From positions 806,001 through 870,000 of the forward strand of contig NZ_CP154855.1 in the NCBI RefSeq assembly GCF_047302425.1: a stretch of 64,000 nucleotides of DNA, in the 5' to 3' direction. Position 1 is the first letter of the stretch. Every line of letters starts with the position of its first letter. Under the pieces are notes generated by a model. The model saw only the letters and a program-made list of their open reading frames with translations, did not search any database and was not told where the DNA came from. The position numbers and the translations under genes were made by a program. This document shows positions 1 to 8,193 of this stretch, piece after piece. This stretch comes from Oceanitalea sp047302425 (GTDB lineage: Bacteria; Actinomycetota; Actinomycetes; Actinomycetales; Actinomycetaceae).

Positions 1-1
1 G

Positions 2-448
2 CTGATGAACGAGCTCATCATCGCGGCGGCGCTCCACCGCCTCGGTCAGGGCACGGCTGCCCGGCGCCGCTTCACGCGGGGTGTGCGGATCGCCTACGAG
101 ACCGGCCAGCGTCGTCCCTTCGCCCTCATGCGGGCCGAGGTGTTCACCGCGCTCGCCGGCAACGACCCCGAGCTGCTCGCCCTGCGGCCCGTGCCCTCGA
201 CGACGGAGGCGCAGCAGCCCCCGTCGGTCTCCGCGGTGCCGGTGGTGCCCAGCGAGCTCAGTGCCCGTGAGCTCCAGGTCCTCGCCGCGCTGCAGGACAG
301 CGCGGGACCGGCCGGCGTGGCCGCGGCGCTGGGCATGTCGGTCAACACCGCCAAGACCCACCTGCGGCACGTCTACCGCAAGCTCGGGGCCTCGAGCAGG
401 GACGAGGCCCTCGTGCTGAGCCGCGGGCTCGGCCAGGAGCGTCGGTAG
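2..448 (+). CDS. LuxR-family transcriptional regulator, C-terminal part (5' end outside window)
   Basis: The reading frame is open from the window edge, so the true start is probably upstream; the visible ATG at 5 need not be the start. The visible 148 residues end in a LuxR/GerE-type helix-turn-helix: SARELQVLAALQD, then SVNTAKTHLRHVYRKLG. The preceding helical stretch (RRRFTRGVRIAYETGQRRPFALMRAEV) resembles the end of a tetratricopeptide/MalT-like sensor region. It probably binds DNA as a cytoplasmic regulator of the large-ATPase LuxR (LAL) class, but no ATPase domain is visible because the gene is truncated by the window. The next gene, a full-length LAL regulator, starts 2 bp after this stop, so the two are probably co-transcribed paralogues. 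Confidence 0.8.
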   Translation: MMNELIIAAALHRLGQGTAARRRFTRGVRIAYETGQRRPFALMRAEVFTALAGNDPELLALRPVPSTTEAQQPPSVSAVPVVPSELSARELQVLAALQDSAGPAGVAAALGMSVNTAKTHLRHVYRKLGASSRDEALVLSRGLGQERR

Positions 449-450
449 CC

Positions 451-2970
451 GTGCCCGAGAGCGGCATCCGCCGCACCCGGCTGCCACGCGTCCCGAGCGT
501 CTTCTGTCCCACGCCCGCCGCGGAGACGGTCATGCGGCGCGTGCCCGCGCTCGTCGTGCTGCGCGCACCGCGCGGCTACGGGAAGACGAGCACGGTGGCC
601 TACTGGCTGCGCAGCGGGGAGCTGGACGACAGGTCGGTCGCGTGGCTGACCGTCTCCGAGCGCATCGGCGCGGACGCGCTGTGGGCGGCGGTCCACGACG
701 CGCTCGTCGCCGCGGGGCTCGCCGCGCCCGAACGGGGGCCGGACCACGCCGCGGTCGACCGGGCCCTGCGGGGGCTCACCCGTCGGCTCGTCCTCGTCGT
801 CGACGGCCTGCACCACGTGACCGACGTCGGCGTCGACCCCCGGCTCGTCGAGCTCGCCCAGGTCCACGACCTCCTCCACCTCGTCGTCACGATGCGCGTC
901 GCGCGCCCGATCGGCAGCATCGGCCCCGCGACGGTGGACGCGCTCGTCCTCGACACCCCCGAGCTGCGGCTCACGCCGGCGCTGACGGCGCTGCTGGCCG
1001 CGCGGCTCGGCTTGGCCGTCACGCCTGAGGAGAGCGAGGAGATCTGCCGCGAGTACGCCGGCTGGCCCGCGCTCGTCCGGGCGGCGCTGCTCGAGACCCG
1101 GCGCGCCGGCAACGGCCGGCTGGTCACCGACAGCACGGCCGTCGCCCGCTACACGGGGCTCATCCTCGCCGACCAGGAGCGGGAGGAGTGGCGCGACGTC
1201 GTCACCGCGCTGGCGGTGCCGGAGACGCTGCTCCCCGGCGACCTCGAGATCCTCCTCGACGAGCCCGAGCAGCTGTCGCTCGCGGGCGTCGTCGTCCGTA
1301 GCTCCTACACCGAGACCCGCCCGGACGGCACGTCCGCGTACCCGCGCGGCCTGCGTCAGGCGCTCCTGGAGAACCTGCGCAGCGACCGTCCGGCTCGGTT
1401 CCGCGAGCTCAACAAGCGTCTCGCCGAACGGCGGCGCAAGCAGCACCTTGCCGGTGAGGCGCTGACCTACGCCTTGCGCGCGGAGGTCTGGCCGCTCGTC
1501 CTCGGCATCCTCGAGGAGCACTGGGCCGAGCTCCTCGACCGGCACGCCGACGCGGTGCAGGCTGCCGTGCGGGCGATGCCCCGTGAGCTCGTCGCCTCGA
1601 GCGCCCGGCTCGTCGTCGCCCGCGACTACGTCCTGGACCGGGACACCGGCCGACAGGCGGAGGAGGCGCTGCGCAGCGGCCTGCTGACACCGGGCAGCCC
1701 GCTGCCGGTCCGCTCGCTCACGACGACCCAGCGCCTGGCGCTGCGCTTCGACGGCACCCCGACCTTCGGCGCGGCGGAGATCCTGCTGCAGGGCCTGGAC
1801 AGCCGGCTCGCGGACGGCGGGCACCCGCAGTACCCGCCGCACGTGGAGCGGGCCGTGCCCGAGCTGCTCACCCAGTGGGCGCTGTCGATGCTGTACGCCA
1901 ACGACGGCGTGCGGGCCGCCTACGGGTTCGTCCTCGCCTGTCAGGAGGCCGTCCGGCTCGGCAACTCCGCCGCGGCCCGCGAGGCGGCGCACGGCACCGC
2001 GCTGTCCATGGCGCTGCTCGGCCACACCCGGGCGGCGGACGCCTGGAGCACCTACGCCGACGACTTCGCCGCGGCGCCCACCCGCCTGGAGGCGGTGGCC
2101 CGCCCCCTCGCGCGCGCCGTCCTCGCCGGGCTGCGCCTCGCCGGGACGACGCCGACCGCGGTGCCGGCCGCGGGCGGGGAGCACGGACTGGCGCCGCTCC
2201 TCGAGCTCATGCGGGTCGCCACCGCCTTCGCCGACATCCTGCACGGCCGGCTGGAGCAGGCCCGAGTGGTCCTCCAGCGGCACGCGACCGACCACGGGCA
2301 GGGCCAGGTCGAGCTCGTCCGCGCCTCCGTGACGGCCCTGCGGGTCGACCTCGCGCTCGCCGAGGGACGCCTCGACCGTGCCGGTGCCCTCCTCGCCGGC
2401 GCCGCCGACGGCGGTGCCTGGACGCACGCGAGTCGCGCCCGGCACGCCTTCTACGTCGGCGCCTACGCCGAGGCCCTGCGACTGACGGAGAACGCCGCCG
2501 CCCTGGCCGGTACCCGGCCCCGTGTCGGGCTGGAGCTGCTGCTGCTCCACGCGTGCGCAGCGTGGCGTTCCGGCGAGCGGGAGACCGCGGTGGACGCCCT
2601 CGCCACTGCGGTGGGTCTGGCGGCCGACACCGAGGTCCTCCTGCCCTTCCTCACCGTGCCGCGCGCCGACCTCGAGGCCATCGCCCCCGCGGGCTCGTGG
2701 GCACGCACGTTCCTCGACGAGCCGCGGCTCGCCGACACCGACACGGTGTTCCCCGAGCCGCTGCGGGCCGGACAGCTGAGCGTGGCGGAGCTGCGCGTGC
2801 TGCGTGAGCTGCGTGCCGACGTCCCGCTCGCCCACATCGGCCGGCGCCTCTACCTCTCGGAGTCCACCGTCAAGACCCACGTGCGGCGCATCTACCGCAA
2901 GCTCGGCGTCTCCGACCGGACGCGCGCACTCGAGCGGGCCCGCGAGCTGTCCCTCCTCGACGACGACTGA
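451..2970 (+). CDS. LAL-type (MalT-like) LuxR-family transcriptional regulator
   Basis: This is an 839-residue GTG-start protein. The N-terminal region carries a P-loop (APRGYGKTS, about residues 32-41) and a Walker-B-like LVLVVDGLHH stretch, typical of STAND/AAA ATPases. A long helical middle region resembles the MalT sensor superhelix. The C-terminus (about 780-839) is a LuxR helix-turn-helix, LSVAELRVLREL followed by SESTVKTHVRRIYRKLGVSDRTRAL. The size fits LAL regulators, which switch on target operons when an effector or partner protein binds. It lies directly upstream of the polysaccharide locus in the same orientation, so it is a candidate regulator of that locus; this is inferred from position only. 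The effector cannot be predicted. Confidence 0.88.
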   Translation: MPESGIRRTRLPRVPSVFCPTPAAETVMRRVPALVVLRAPRGYGKTSTVAYWLRSGELDDRSVAWLTVSERIGADALWAAVHDALVAAGLAAPERGPDHAAVDRALRGLTRRLVLVVDGLHHVTDVGVDPRLVELAQVHDLLHLVVTMRVARPIGSIGPATVDALVLDTPELRLTPALTALLAARLGLAVTPEESEEICREYAGWPALVRAALLETRRAGNGRLVTDSTAVARYTGLILADQEREEWRDVVTALAVPETLLPGDLEILLDEPEQLSLAGVVVRSSYTETRPDGTSAYPRGLRQALLENLRSDRPARFRELNKRLAERRRKQHLAGEALTYALRAEVWPLVLGILEEHWAELLDRHADAVQAAVRAMPRELVASSARLVVARDYVLDRDTGRQAEEALRSGLLTPGSPLPVRSLTTTQRLALRFDGTPTFGAAEILLQGLDSRLADGGHPQYPPHVERAVPELLTQWALSMLYANDGVRAAYGFVLACQEAVRLGNSAAAREAAHGTALSMALLGHTRAADAWSTYADDFAAAPTRLEAVARPLARAVLAGLRLAGTTPTAVPAAGGEHGLAPLLELMRVATAFADILHGRLEQARVVLQRHATDHGQGQVELVRASVTALRVDLALAEGRLDRAGALLAGAADGGAWTHASRARHAFYVGAYAEALRLTENAAALAGTRPRVGLELLLLHACAAWRSGERETAVDALATAVGLAADTEVLLPFLTVPRADLEAIAPAGSWARTFLDEPRLADTDTVFPEPLRAGQLSVAELRVLRELRADVPLAHIGRRLYLSESTVKTHVRRIYRKLGVSDRTRALERARELSLLDDD

Positions 2971-2978
2971 CGACGGCG

Positions 2979-3031
2979 CTCACCCCGGCGCTCATCCCGC
3001 GCCGCGCCGCCGTTCGGCTGCCGATCACCCC
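2979..3031 (+). promoter_or_regulatory. TCACCCC direct-repeat site A (upstream of glycosyltransferase 3098)
   Basis: The 127-bp spacer contains GCTCACCCCG (TCA at 2980), GCTCATCCCG (TCA at 2992) and TCACCCC at 3025. The first two are 12 bp apart and the third lies 33 bp further on. The same arrangement (12 bp, then 34 bp) recurs in site D at 22178-22231. It may be an operator for a direct-repeat-binding regulator; function is inferred from recurrence only. Confidence 0.4.
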
Positions 3032-3097
3032 TCCCCGCACGCCGTCGCCCTCGCACCCGGTGGTGAAGTTGTCGCAGCAACCGAGTGGGAGGTCGTC

Positions 3098-4099
3098 GTG
3101 AGTCCTACCAGCACCGCAGCCGGTCGCGCCCGAGCCACGGGCCGCACCCTCCTCGTCGCCTCGACCGGTGGCCACCTCGAGCAGCTGTGGCGGCTGCGCG
3201 CCCGGATGCGGCCCGAGCTGAGCCACGTCGAGTGGGCGACCTTCGACGAGGCGCAGTCGCGCTCGCTGCTCGCGGGAGAGGTGGTCCACCACGTGCCCTA
3301 CATCCCGCCCCGCGGGTACGGCGAGGTGGTGCGGGTCATGCCCGAGGCGCGGCGGATCCTGCGTGAGGGCCACTTCGACCGGGTCGTGAGCACCGGTTCC
3401 GGGATCGCCCTCGCCTTCCTGCCGGTGGCCCGCGCCCTGGGGATCCGGGCCCACTACATCGAGAGCGCGGCGCGTGCCGACGGACCCAGCCTCACCGGCA
3501 GGATCGTCTCCCGAGTTCCCGGGACGCAGAGCTACAGCCAGTACCGGCAGTGGGCGGACGCCCGGTGGCGCTACCGCGGCTCCCTGTTCGACGGCTACGA
3601 CGTCCTGCCGGTGCGGCCCGTTCCGGCGGCCCGGCGCGTGGTCATCACGCTCGGGACGATGAAGACCTACGGCTTCCGGCGGGCCCTGGAGGCGGTCGTC
3701 CGCGTGCTGCCCGAGGTCCTCGCCGAGGACGCCGAGGTCCTGTGGCAGGTCGGTGTCACCGACTGCGCCGGGCTGCCGGTCGACGGGGAGGTCGACGTGC
3801 CGGCGGCGCGGCTGCACGCGGCGATCGCGGAGGCGGACCTCGTCATCGCCCACGCGGGCATCGGGTCGTGCCTCACCGCGCTCGACGCCGGCCGGTGCCC
3901 GGTCGTGCTGCCGCGCCACCAGGCCCACGGCGAGCACGTGGACGACCACCAGGAGCTCATCGCCGGCGAGCTCGACCGCCGCGGGCTGGCCGTCCGTCGG
4001 CTCCCCGCCGAGCTGACGGCACAGGACCTGCGGGCCGCGATGGCGCGGCGCGTCCACGTCGCGGCGACCCCGCGCAGCTTCCTACTGGACGCGGTGTGA
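3098..4099 (+). CDS. Glycosyltransferase, Alg14-Alg13 / GT28 (MurG-like) fusion type
   Basis: 333 residues from GTG 3098, preceded by GGGAGG at 3087-3092; longer upstream in-frame sequence belongs to the preceding regulator region. The N-terminal half begins TLLVASTGGHLEQLWRL, the glycine-rich acceptor-binding signature of Alg14/EpsE-type proteins. The C-terminal half has VVITLGTMKTYGFRRAL and ADLVIAHAGIGSCLTALDAGRCPVVLPRHQAHGEHVDDHQ, the donor-nucleotide-binding motif of Alg13/GT28_C. The fused pair is expected to add a sugar from a UDP-sugar to a polyprenyl-linked acceptor on the inner face of the membrane. It opens the polysaccharide locus. Acceptor and sugar cannot be assigned. Confidence 0.85.
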   Translation: MSPTSTAAGRARATGRTLLVASTGGHLEQLWRLRARMRPELSHVEWATFDEAQSRSLLAGEVVHHVPYIPPRGYGEVVRVMPEARRILREGHFDRVVSTGSGIALAFLPVARALGIRAHYIESAARADGPSLTGRIVSRVPGTQSYSQYRQWADARWRYRGSLFDGYDVLPVRPVPAARRVVITLGTMKTYGFRRALEAVVRVLPEVLAEDAEVLWQVGVTDCAGLPVDGEVDVPAARLHAAIAEADLVIAHAGIGSCLTALDAGRCPVVLPRHQAHGEHVDDHQELIAGELDRRGLAVRRLPAELTAQDLRAAMARRVHVAATPRSFLLDAV

Positions 4100-4130
4100 G
4101 GCAGTCCACGACAGCCCTCTGACCTGCGTT

Positions 4131-4138
4131 CTCACCCC
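4131..4138 (+). promoter_or_regulatory. TCACCCC element, site B (upstream of beta-helix protein)
   Basis: CTCACCCC at 4131-4138 is the only clear copy in this spacer, so it is the weakest member of the recurring set. Downstream lies GTAAC-N6-GTTAC at 4178-4193, an inverted repeat overlapping a TACGGT (4191-4196) that could serve as a -10 element. Confidence 0.25.
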
Positions 4139-4208
4139 CTCCTCGGGGCCGTCTGACGCCGCCCGACCGGCTTCTCGGTAACGGTTCGGTTACGGTGGTG
4201 TGGTCCAC

Positions 4209-4217
4209 GGGGGGGGG
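4209..4217 (+). repeat. Poly-G tract (G9) in the leader of the beta-helix surface protein
   Basis: Nine consecutive G residues lie 77 bp upstream of ATG 4295 and just downstream of the candidate -10 TACGGT at 4191-4196. Homopolymeric G tracts of this length are prone to slipped-strand length change. In a surface-gene leader or promoter this could alter expression. Confidence 0.6.
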
Positions 4218-4294
4218 AGCTCGGGCGGATTTCCCCACTGGCCGGCGCCATCGTGCGCCGCAATCCGCAACCGAGGAAGAGCGAGCTGTTTGCT

Positions 4295-5689
4295 ATGCGA
4301 GTTTCACACGCGCTCACGAGTCTGGTCGTCGCCCTGGGCGGCGTCGGCCTCGTGGCGGGACCGTCAGCGGCGTCGAGCACCGGCGTCCCCGACGACATGG
4401 ATCTGACTCCCTCACGGAGCCTGACGATCACCGAACCGGGCACCGTCGTCGACGGCCTGCACGTCGAGGGCAGCATCTACGTCCGCGCCGACGACGTGAC
4501 GATCAAGAACACCAAGGTCAGCTACGGCGGCCACCACAGCATCCGGGTCGACGGTGACGTCAAGGGCACCCGCATCCTCGACACCACCGTCGAGTGCGAG
4601 AACCCGAGCAAGACCAACGGCATCACCTTCGGCAACTACTACGCCGAGGGCGTGGCCCTCGAGAACTGCCGCAACGACTTCATGTCGCAGAAGGGCAAGC
4701 CGGCGGTCGTCGTCGACAGCAGCGTCGACGGCGAGGCCTTCAGCCTCAACGCCGACAAGCTCCCGGACGCCAAGCCCGAGCCCAAGCCGGAGCCGAAGCC
4801 CGAGCCCGCTCCGGAGCCGGAGCCCGCTCCCGAGCCGGAGCCCGCTCCCGAGCCCGAGCCGGCACCGGAGCCCGAGCCGGCTCCCGAGCCCGGTGAGGAC
4901 GGGGCGTGGCCCACGCCCGAGACCACCGGCCCGCGCCACGAGCCCACCCGCACCGTCAAGGACGGGTACGAGAGCTCGCGCGACGGTGAGGTCATCGAGC
5001 GCCTCGAGATCGAGGGCCGCCTGACCATCACCCACGACAACGTCACCGTCCGCGATGTCAAGGTCAACGGCACCGGTACCTACATGGTGCAGGTGAAGGA
5101 GGGCGACAACGGGCAGTGCCCGGAGAACGTCCGCTTCGAGTACGTCGAGATCGACGGCGCCAAGGCCACCGAGAGTGACATCCCGCTCTACTCGCCGGAC
5201 TGTGGCTACACCTTCGACCACGGCCACATCCACAACGTGGGTAGGGCCTCGCGAGTCGTCCACGACACGACGATCAGCAACTCCTACATCTTCTCGGACA
5301 GGACCGGTGACTCCGGTGCCCACCGCGGCGGGGTCGGGAACAACGGCGGGACGAACAACGCCCTGCTCAACAACGTCATCAAGTGCGAGGGCACCGGCTG
5401 CTCGGCCGCCCTGCCGATGTACGGCGACTTCCGCACGATCGACGGCTACCGGATCGAGGGGAACCTCCTGGCCACGACCGGCTCCTACTGCGCCTACGGC
5501 GGGAGCCTCGACTCGAAGCCCTTCCCGAACGGCAGGAACATCTCCTTCGTCGACAACCACTTCTCCACGGAGTACTTCGACTCGTGCGGCCGCTACGGTG
5601 CCATCAGCGGCTTCGACGAGGGCGTCCGTGGCAACGTGTGGGAGGGCAACGTCTGGCACGAGACCGGTAGGCCCGTCCACGCCGGCTGA
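4295..5689 (+). CDS. Secreted two-domain right-handed beta-helix protein with Pro-Glu linker
   Basis: 464 residues from ATG 4295, chosen because it begins a clean signal peptide (MRVSHALTSLVVALGGVGLVAGPSAASS); GAGGAAGA lies somewhat far upstream at 4273-4280. An in-frame GTG at 4253 would put a charged stretch before the signal. Residues about 45-155 and 225-464 are beta-helix-like, with runs such as GSIYVRADDVTIKNTKVSY and RLTITHDNVTVRDVKVNG, resembling the pectate-lyase/parallel beta-helix superfamily. A Pro-Glu-Lys/Ala linker separates the halves. It may bind or cleave a polysaccharide outside the cell; its place in the locus fits polymer modification. No catalytic residues can be named with confidence. 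A hairpin terminator follows it. Confidence 0.75.
   Translation: MRVSHALTSLVVALGGVGLVAGPSAASSTGVPDDMDLTPSRSLTITEPGTVVDGLHVEGSIYVRADDVTIKNTKVSYGGHHSIRVDGDVKGTRILDTTVECENPSKTNGITFGNYYAEGVALENCRNDFMSQKGKPAVVVDSSVDGEAFSLNADKLPDAKPEPKPEPKPEPAPEPEPAPEPEPAPEPEPAPEPEPAPEPGEDGAWPTPETTGPRHEPTRTVKDGYESSRDGEVIERLEIEGRLTITHDNVTVRDVKVNGTGTYMVQVKEGDNGQCPENVRFEYVEIDGAKATESDIPLYSPDCGYTFDHGHIHNVGRASRVVHDTTISNSYIFSDRTGDSGAHRGGVGNNGGTNNALLNNVIKCEGTGCSAALPMYGDFRTIDGYRIEGNLLATTGSYCAYGGSLDSKPFPNGRNISFVDNHFSTEYFDSCGRYGAISGFDEGVRGNVWEGNVWHETGRPVHAG
4770..4892 (+). repeat. Pro-Glu-rich coding repeat (PEPKPEP / PEPAPEP)
   Basis: A low-complexity in-frame tract encodes about 20 Pro-Glu-Pro-(Lys/Ala/Glu) units joining the two beta-helix halves of the secreted protein. 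Such rigid extended linkers often span the wall or separate domains; the copy number may vary between strains. Confidence 0.85.
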
Positions 5690-5714
5690 CGGAGCCACTT
5701 CTCGCGCATGACTC

Positions 5715-5750
5715 AGCGGGCCGCCTCGGGACACCTCGAGGCGGCCCGCT
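5715..5750 (+). terminator. Rho-independent-type hairpin after the beta-helix gene
   Basis: AGCGGGCCGCCTCG (5715-5728) is perfectly complementary to CGAGGCGGCCCGCT (5737-5750), giving a 14-bp stem and 8-nt loop 25 bp after the stop codon. There is only a weak T-run after it, as usual in GC-rich actinobacteria. Confidence 0.8.
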
Positions 5751-5779
5751 CGTTCACATCTCCGTTCTCCGCCACCCTC

Positions 5780-5816
5780 CTCACCCCGTCGGAACCGGTC
5801 TGTCACCCGCTCATCG
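5780..5816 (+). promoter_or_regulatory. TCACCCC direct-repeat site C (upstream of Wzx flippase)
   Basis: TCACCCC at 5781, TCACCC at 5803 (22 bp later) and TCATCG at 5811 lie upstream of the TTG-start flippase gene. The two best copies are two helical turns apart, as in sites E and F. Confidence 0.35.
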
Positions 5817-5882
5817 GTCTAGGCGGCGAGAGCAGCGACACACCACGCTGGAGGTCGTCGTCGTCGCGTAAGGAGGTGCCTG

Positions 5883-7445
5883 TTGCGGCTCCTCGCGCAC
5901 CGGACGCATGCGGACGGCGCCCCCTCGCTCGACGGATGGCTGGAGCGGTCCGTGCGTGGCGGCGACCTGGGGCGCACCGTCACCCGGGGAATCAGCTGGA
6001 CCCTGCTGAGCAACTGGGTCTCCGCAGGGCTGCAGATCGCCACCACGGTCGTGCTGGCCCGGCTCCTCACGCCCGCGGACTTCGGCCTGATGGCGATGGC
6101 GTTGACACTCACCGTCGTCGTCACGCAGTTCCGACAGCTCGGCCTGAGCCAGGCAGTCGTCCAGCGCGAGCAGCTCACCTGGGTGCAGGTGAACGCGCTG
6201 TTCTGGATCAACGCCGCTGCCGGTGTGCTGCTCGCGCTCATCGTGGCTGCGGCGGGTGTCCCGCTGGCTGCCTTCTACGGTGAGCCGGCGGTCGTCCCGC
6301 TGTGCGCCGCGCTCGGCGCCGGCTTCGTGTTCTCGGGACTTGCCGTCCAGCACGGTGCGCTCCTCAACCGGGCGATGCAGTTCCGGCGGATCGCCGTACG
6401 CAACATGGCCGCTGGTGTCCTCTCGAGCGTCGCAGCTGTCGCGGCGGCCCTCCTCGGCATGGGGGTGTGGTCGCTCGTCGTCCAGAACGTCAGCGTCCTT
6501 GTCATCGTGACGGCGCTGAACTGGTGGGCCGTCCCCTGGCGTCCGAGCCGCCCCTCCGCACTGCGGGAAGCATTGCCACTCCTCGCCTTCGGAGCCCATG
6601 TCTCGGTGGCCAACCTCTGCTACACGCTCTCGCGCCAGGCCGACAACGTCATCATCGGCCGGGTGCTCGACGCTGGAGCGCTCGGCCTGTACAGCCGTGC
6701 CTACAGCCTCCTCATGCTCCCGCTGCGGCAGCTCAAGACTCCTGTCCAAGCGGTCATGGTGCCGGCTCTCGCGTCGCTCCAGGGAGAACCCCAGCGTTAC
6801 CGGGACGCGTACCGCCGTGCCGTCAGCGGGCTCAGCCATGCCGGCATGCCGGCCGTTGTCGTCATGGCAGTGACCTCGCACGAGCTCGTCCAGGTCGTGC
6901 TCGGCGAGCAGTGGGTGGGTGCAGCGCCGCTCTTCCAGATTCTTGCGGTTGCCGGCTTCGTCCAGCTCGTCTCGACGACAACCGGGTGGATCTTCACGAG
7001 TACCGGTCGTGGCTCGGCATACGCCGGTTGGGCGGCGATCAACGGAGTCGTGACGGTCGGCGGTTTTGCCGTCGGCGTCCGCTGGGGAGTCACCGGGGTT
7101 GCCGCCTCGTACGCGGCGACCCAGCTCCTGCTTCTGGTTCCCGCCTTCGTCGTGGCCTGCAGGGACACTGCGCTCTCTCCCGCGGACCCCTTCCGGGCGA
7201 TGGCGCGTCCCGTGGTCGTCTCGGCAGCCGTCCTGCTTGTGAGCGTGACCGTCCGGATGAGTGTCGACCTCCCGGCCCTCGGGAGTCTCGCCGCGACGTG
7301 TGGTGCGGCGGCCGCGGCGTGGGGCCTGTGCCTGGCGGTGTGGCCGCGTGCCCGTGGAGAGCTCCGGGATCTCGTGTCGATCGCGAAGCGGCGCAAGACA
7401 CGCTCCTCCCGCGGCGCGACGAGCGCTGGAGGAGACCATGCTTGA
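5883..7445 (+). CDS. Wzx-type polysaccharide flippase (MOP/PST family)
   Basis: 520 residues starting at TTG 5883, supported by a strong AAGGAGGT at 5870-5877. About 12-14 hydrophobic segments are visible. The N-terminus LLSNWVSAGLQIATTVVLARLLTPADFGLMAMALT is the classical start of the polysaccharide-synthesis/lipid-III flippase family (PF13440/PF01943). It is expected to move the undecaprenyl-linked repeat unit across the membrane for assembly by the Wzy-like polymerase at 23192. The last 8 bp overlap the racemase gene. Codon choice here and in the next two genes looks slightly less GC-extreme than in the housekeeping genes, which would fit acquisition by transfer, but this was judged by eye. 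Confidence 0.9.
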   Translation: MRLLAHRTHADGAPSLDGWLERSVRGGDLGRTVTRGISWTLLSNWVSAGLQIATTVVLARLLTPADFGLMAMALTLTVVVTQFRQLGLSQAVVQREQLTWVQVNALFWINAAAGVLLALIVAAAGVPLAAFYGEPAVVPLCAALGAGFVFSGLAVQHGALLNRAMQFRRIAVRNMAAGVLSSVAAVAAALLGMGVWSLVVQNVSVLVIVTALNWWAVPWRPSRPSALREALPLLAFGAHVSVANLCYTLSRQADNVIIGRVLDAGALGLYSRAYSLLMLPLRQLKTPVQAVMVPALASLQGEPQRYRDAYRRAVSGLSHAGMPAVVVMAVTSHELVQVVLGEQWVGAAPLFQILAVAGFVQLVSTTTGWIFTSTGRGSAYAGWAAINGVVTVGGFAVGVRWGVTGVAASYAATQLLLLVPAFVVACRDTALSPADPFRAMARPVVVSAAVLLVSVTVRMSVDLPALGSLAATCGAAAAAWGLCLAVWPRARGELRDLVSIAKRRKTRSSRGATSAGGDHA

Positions 7446-8193
7446 GACCGGACCTGCGCGTGACACGGCACGTCACCGGACGGTCGGTGTCGTCGGAGGG
7501 ATGGGGCCCCTCGCGACTGTCGAGACCTACCGCCGGATCGTCGCGGCCACACCGGCACGGCGCGACCAGGACCACCTCCATGTCGTCATCGACTCCAACC
7601 CCGCCGTCCCGGACCGGACGGCCGCTCTCCTCAGTGGTGGGGAGGACCCGCGCCCCCTGCTGTACGCCGGGGCGCAGCGTCTCGTCGCCGCCGGTGCGGA
7701 GATGCTGTGCATCCCGTGCAACACGGCGCACGCCTACCACGCGTGGCTGCAGCAGCGGGTACCCGTCCCCATCGTCCACATGCTGCGGGAGACGGCGAAC
7801 CGCGTCGCGGCCCTCGGTGCTCACCGGGTGGGCCTGCTCGCGACGACCGGGACGGTGGCGACCGGCCTCTACCAGGCGGAGCTGCAGCGGGCGGGCCTCG
7901 GGACCGTGCCCCTGGAGGCCTCGGTCCAGGGCGGGGTGATGGCCGCGATCGGCGCGATCAAGGCGGGCGATGTCGGTGACCGGGTCGTCAGTGCGCTCGC
8001 CGCCGCCGCACTCTCCCTCGTGAGCGCGGGGGCTGACCACGTCGTCGTCGGCTGCACGGAGATCTCCCTCGTGGCCGACCAGCTGCTGCTGCCCGTCCCC
8101 GTCGTCGACGCGCTCGACGTTCTCGTCTCCTCCACGCTGCGCCTCGCCACGTCGGTCCCTGAGCCACCGGAGCTGGTCCCCCATGTCGTATGA
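7438..8193 (+). CDS. Aspartate/glutamate racemase family protein
   Basis: 251 residues from ATG 7438 with GGAGGAG at 7428-7434. The hallmarks of the cofactor-independent Asp/Glu racemase superfamily are present: VGVVGGMGPLATVETYRRIV at the N-terminus, the first catalytic cysteine in LCIPCNTAHAYH and the second in VVVGCTEISLV. It probably interconverts L- and D-aspartate or glutamate in the cytoplasm. The start overlaps the flippase by 8 bp and the end overlaps the asparagine-synthase-like gene by 11 bp, so the three are translationally coupled. The context suggests a D-amino acid destined for the surface polymer rather than for peptidoglycan. Confidence 0.88.
   Translation: MLETGPARDTARHRTVGVVGGMGPLATVETYRRIVAATPARRDQDHLHVVIDSNPAVPDRTAALLSGGEDPRPLLYAGAQRLVAAGAEMLCIPCNTAHAYHAWLQQRVPVPIVHMLRETANRVAALGAHRVGLLATTGTVATGLYQAELQRAGLGTVPLEASVQGGVMAAIGAIKAGDVGDRVVSALAAAALSLVSAGADHVVVGCTEISLVADQLLLPVPVVDALDVLVSSTLRLATSVPEPPELVPHVV

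Noticed and set aside
373..2880. Long minus-strand frame opposite the LAL regulator, and similar antisense frames throughout
   Set aside because: Codon-position bias and domain signatures support only the annotated strand; antisense frames have no signatures or ribosome-binding sites.
4770..4892. Pro-Glu-Pro repeats as a PEP-CTERM sorting signal
   Set aside because: The repeats are internal, with no C-terminal hydrophobic segment or Arg cluster, so they are a linker.
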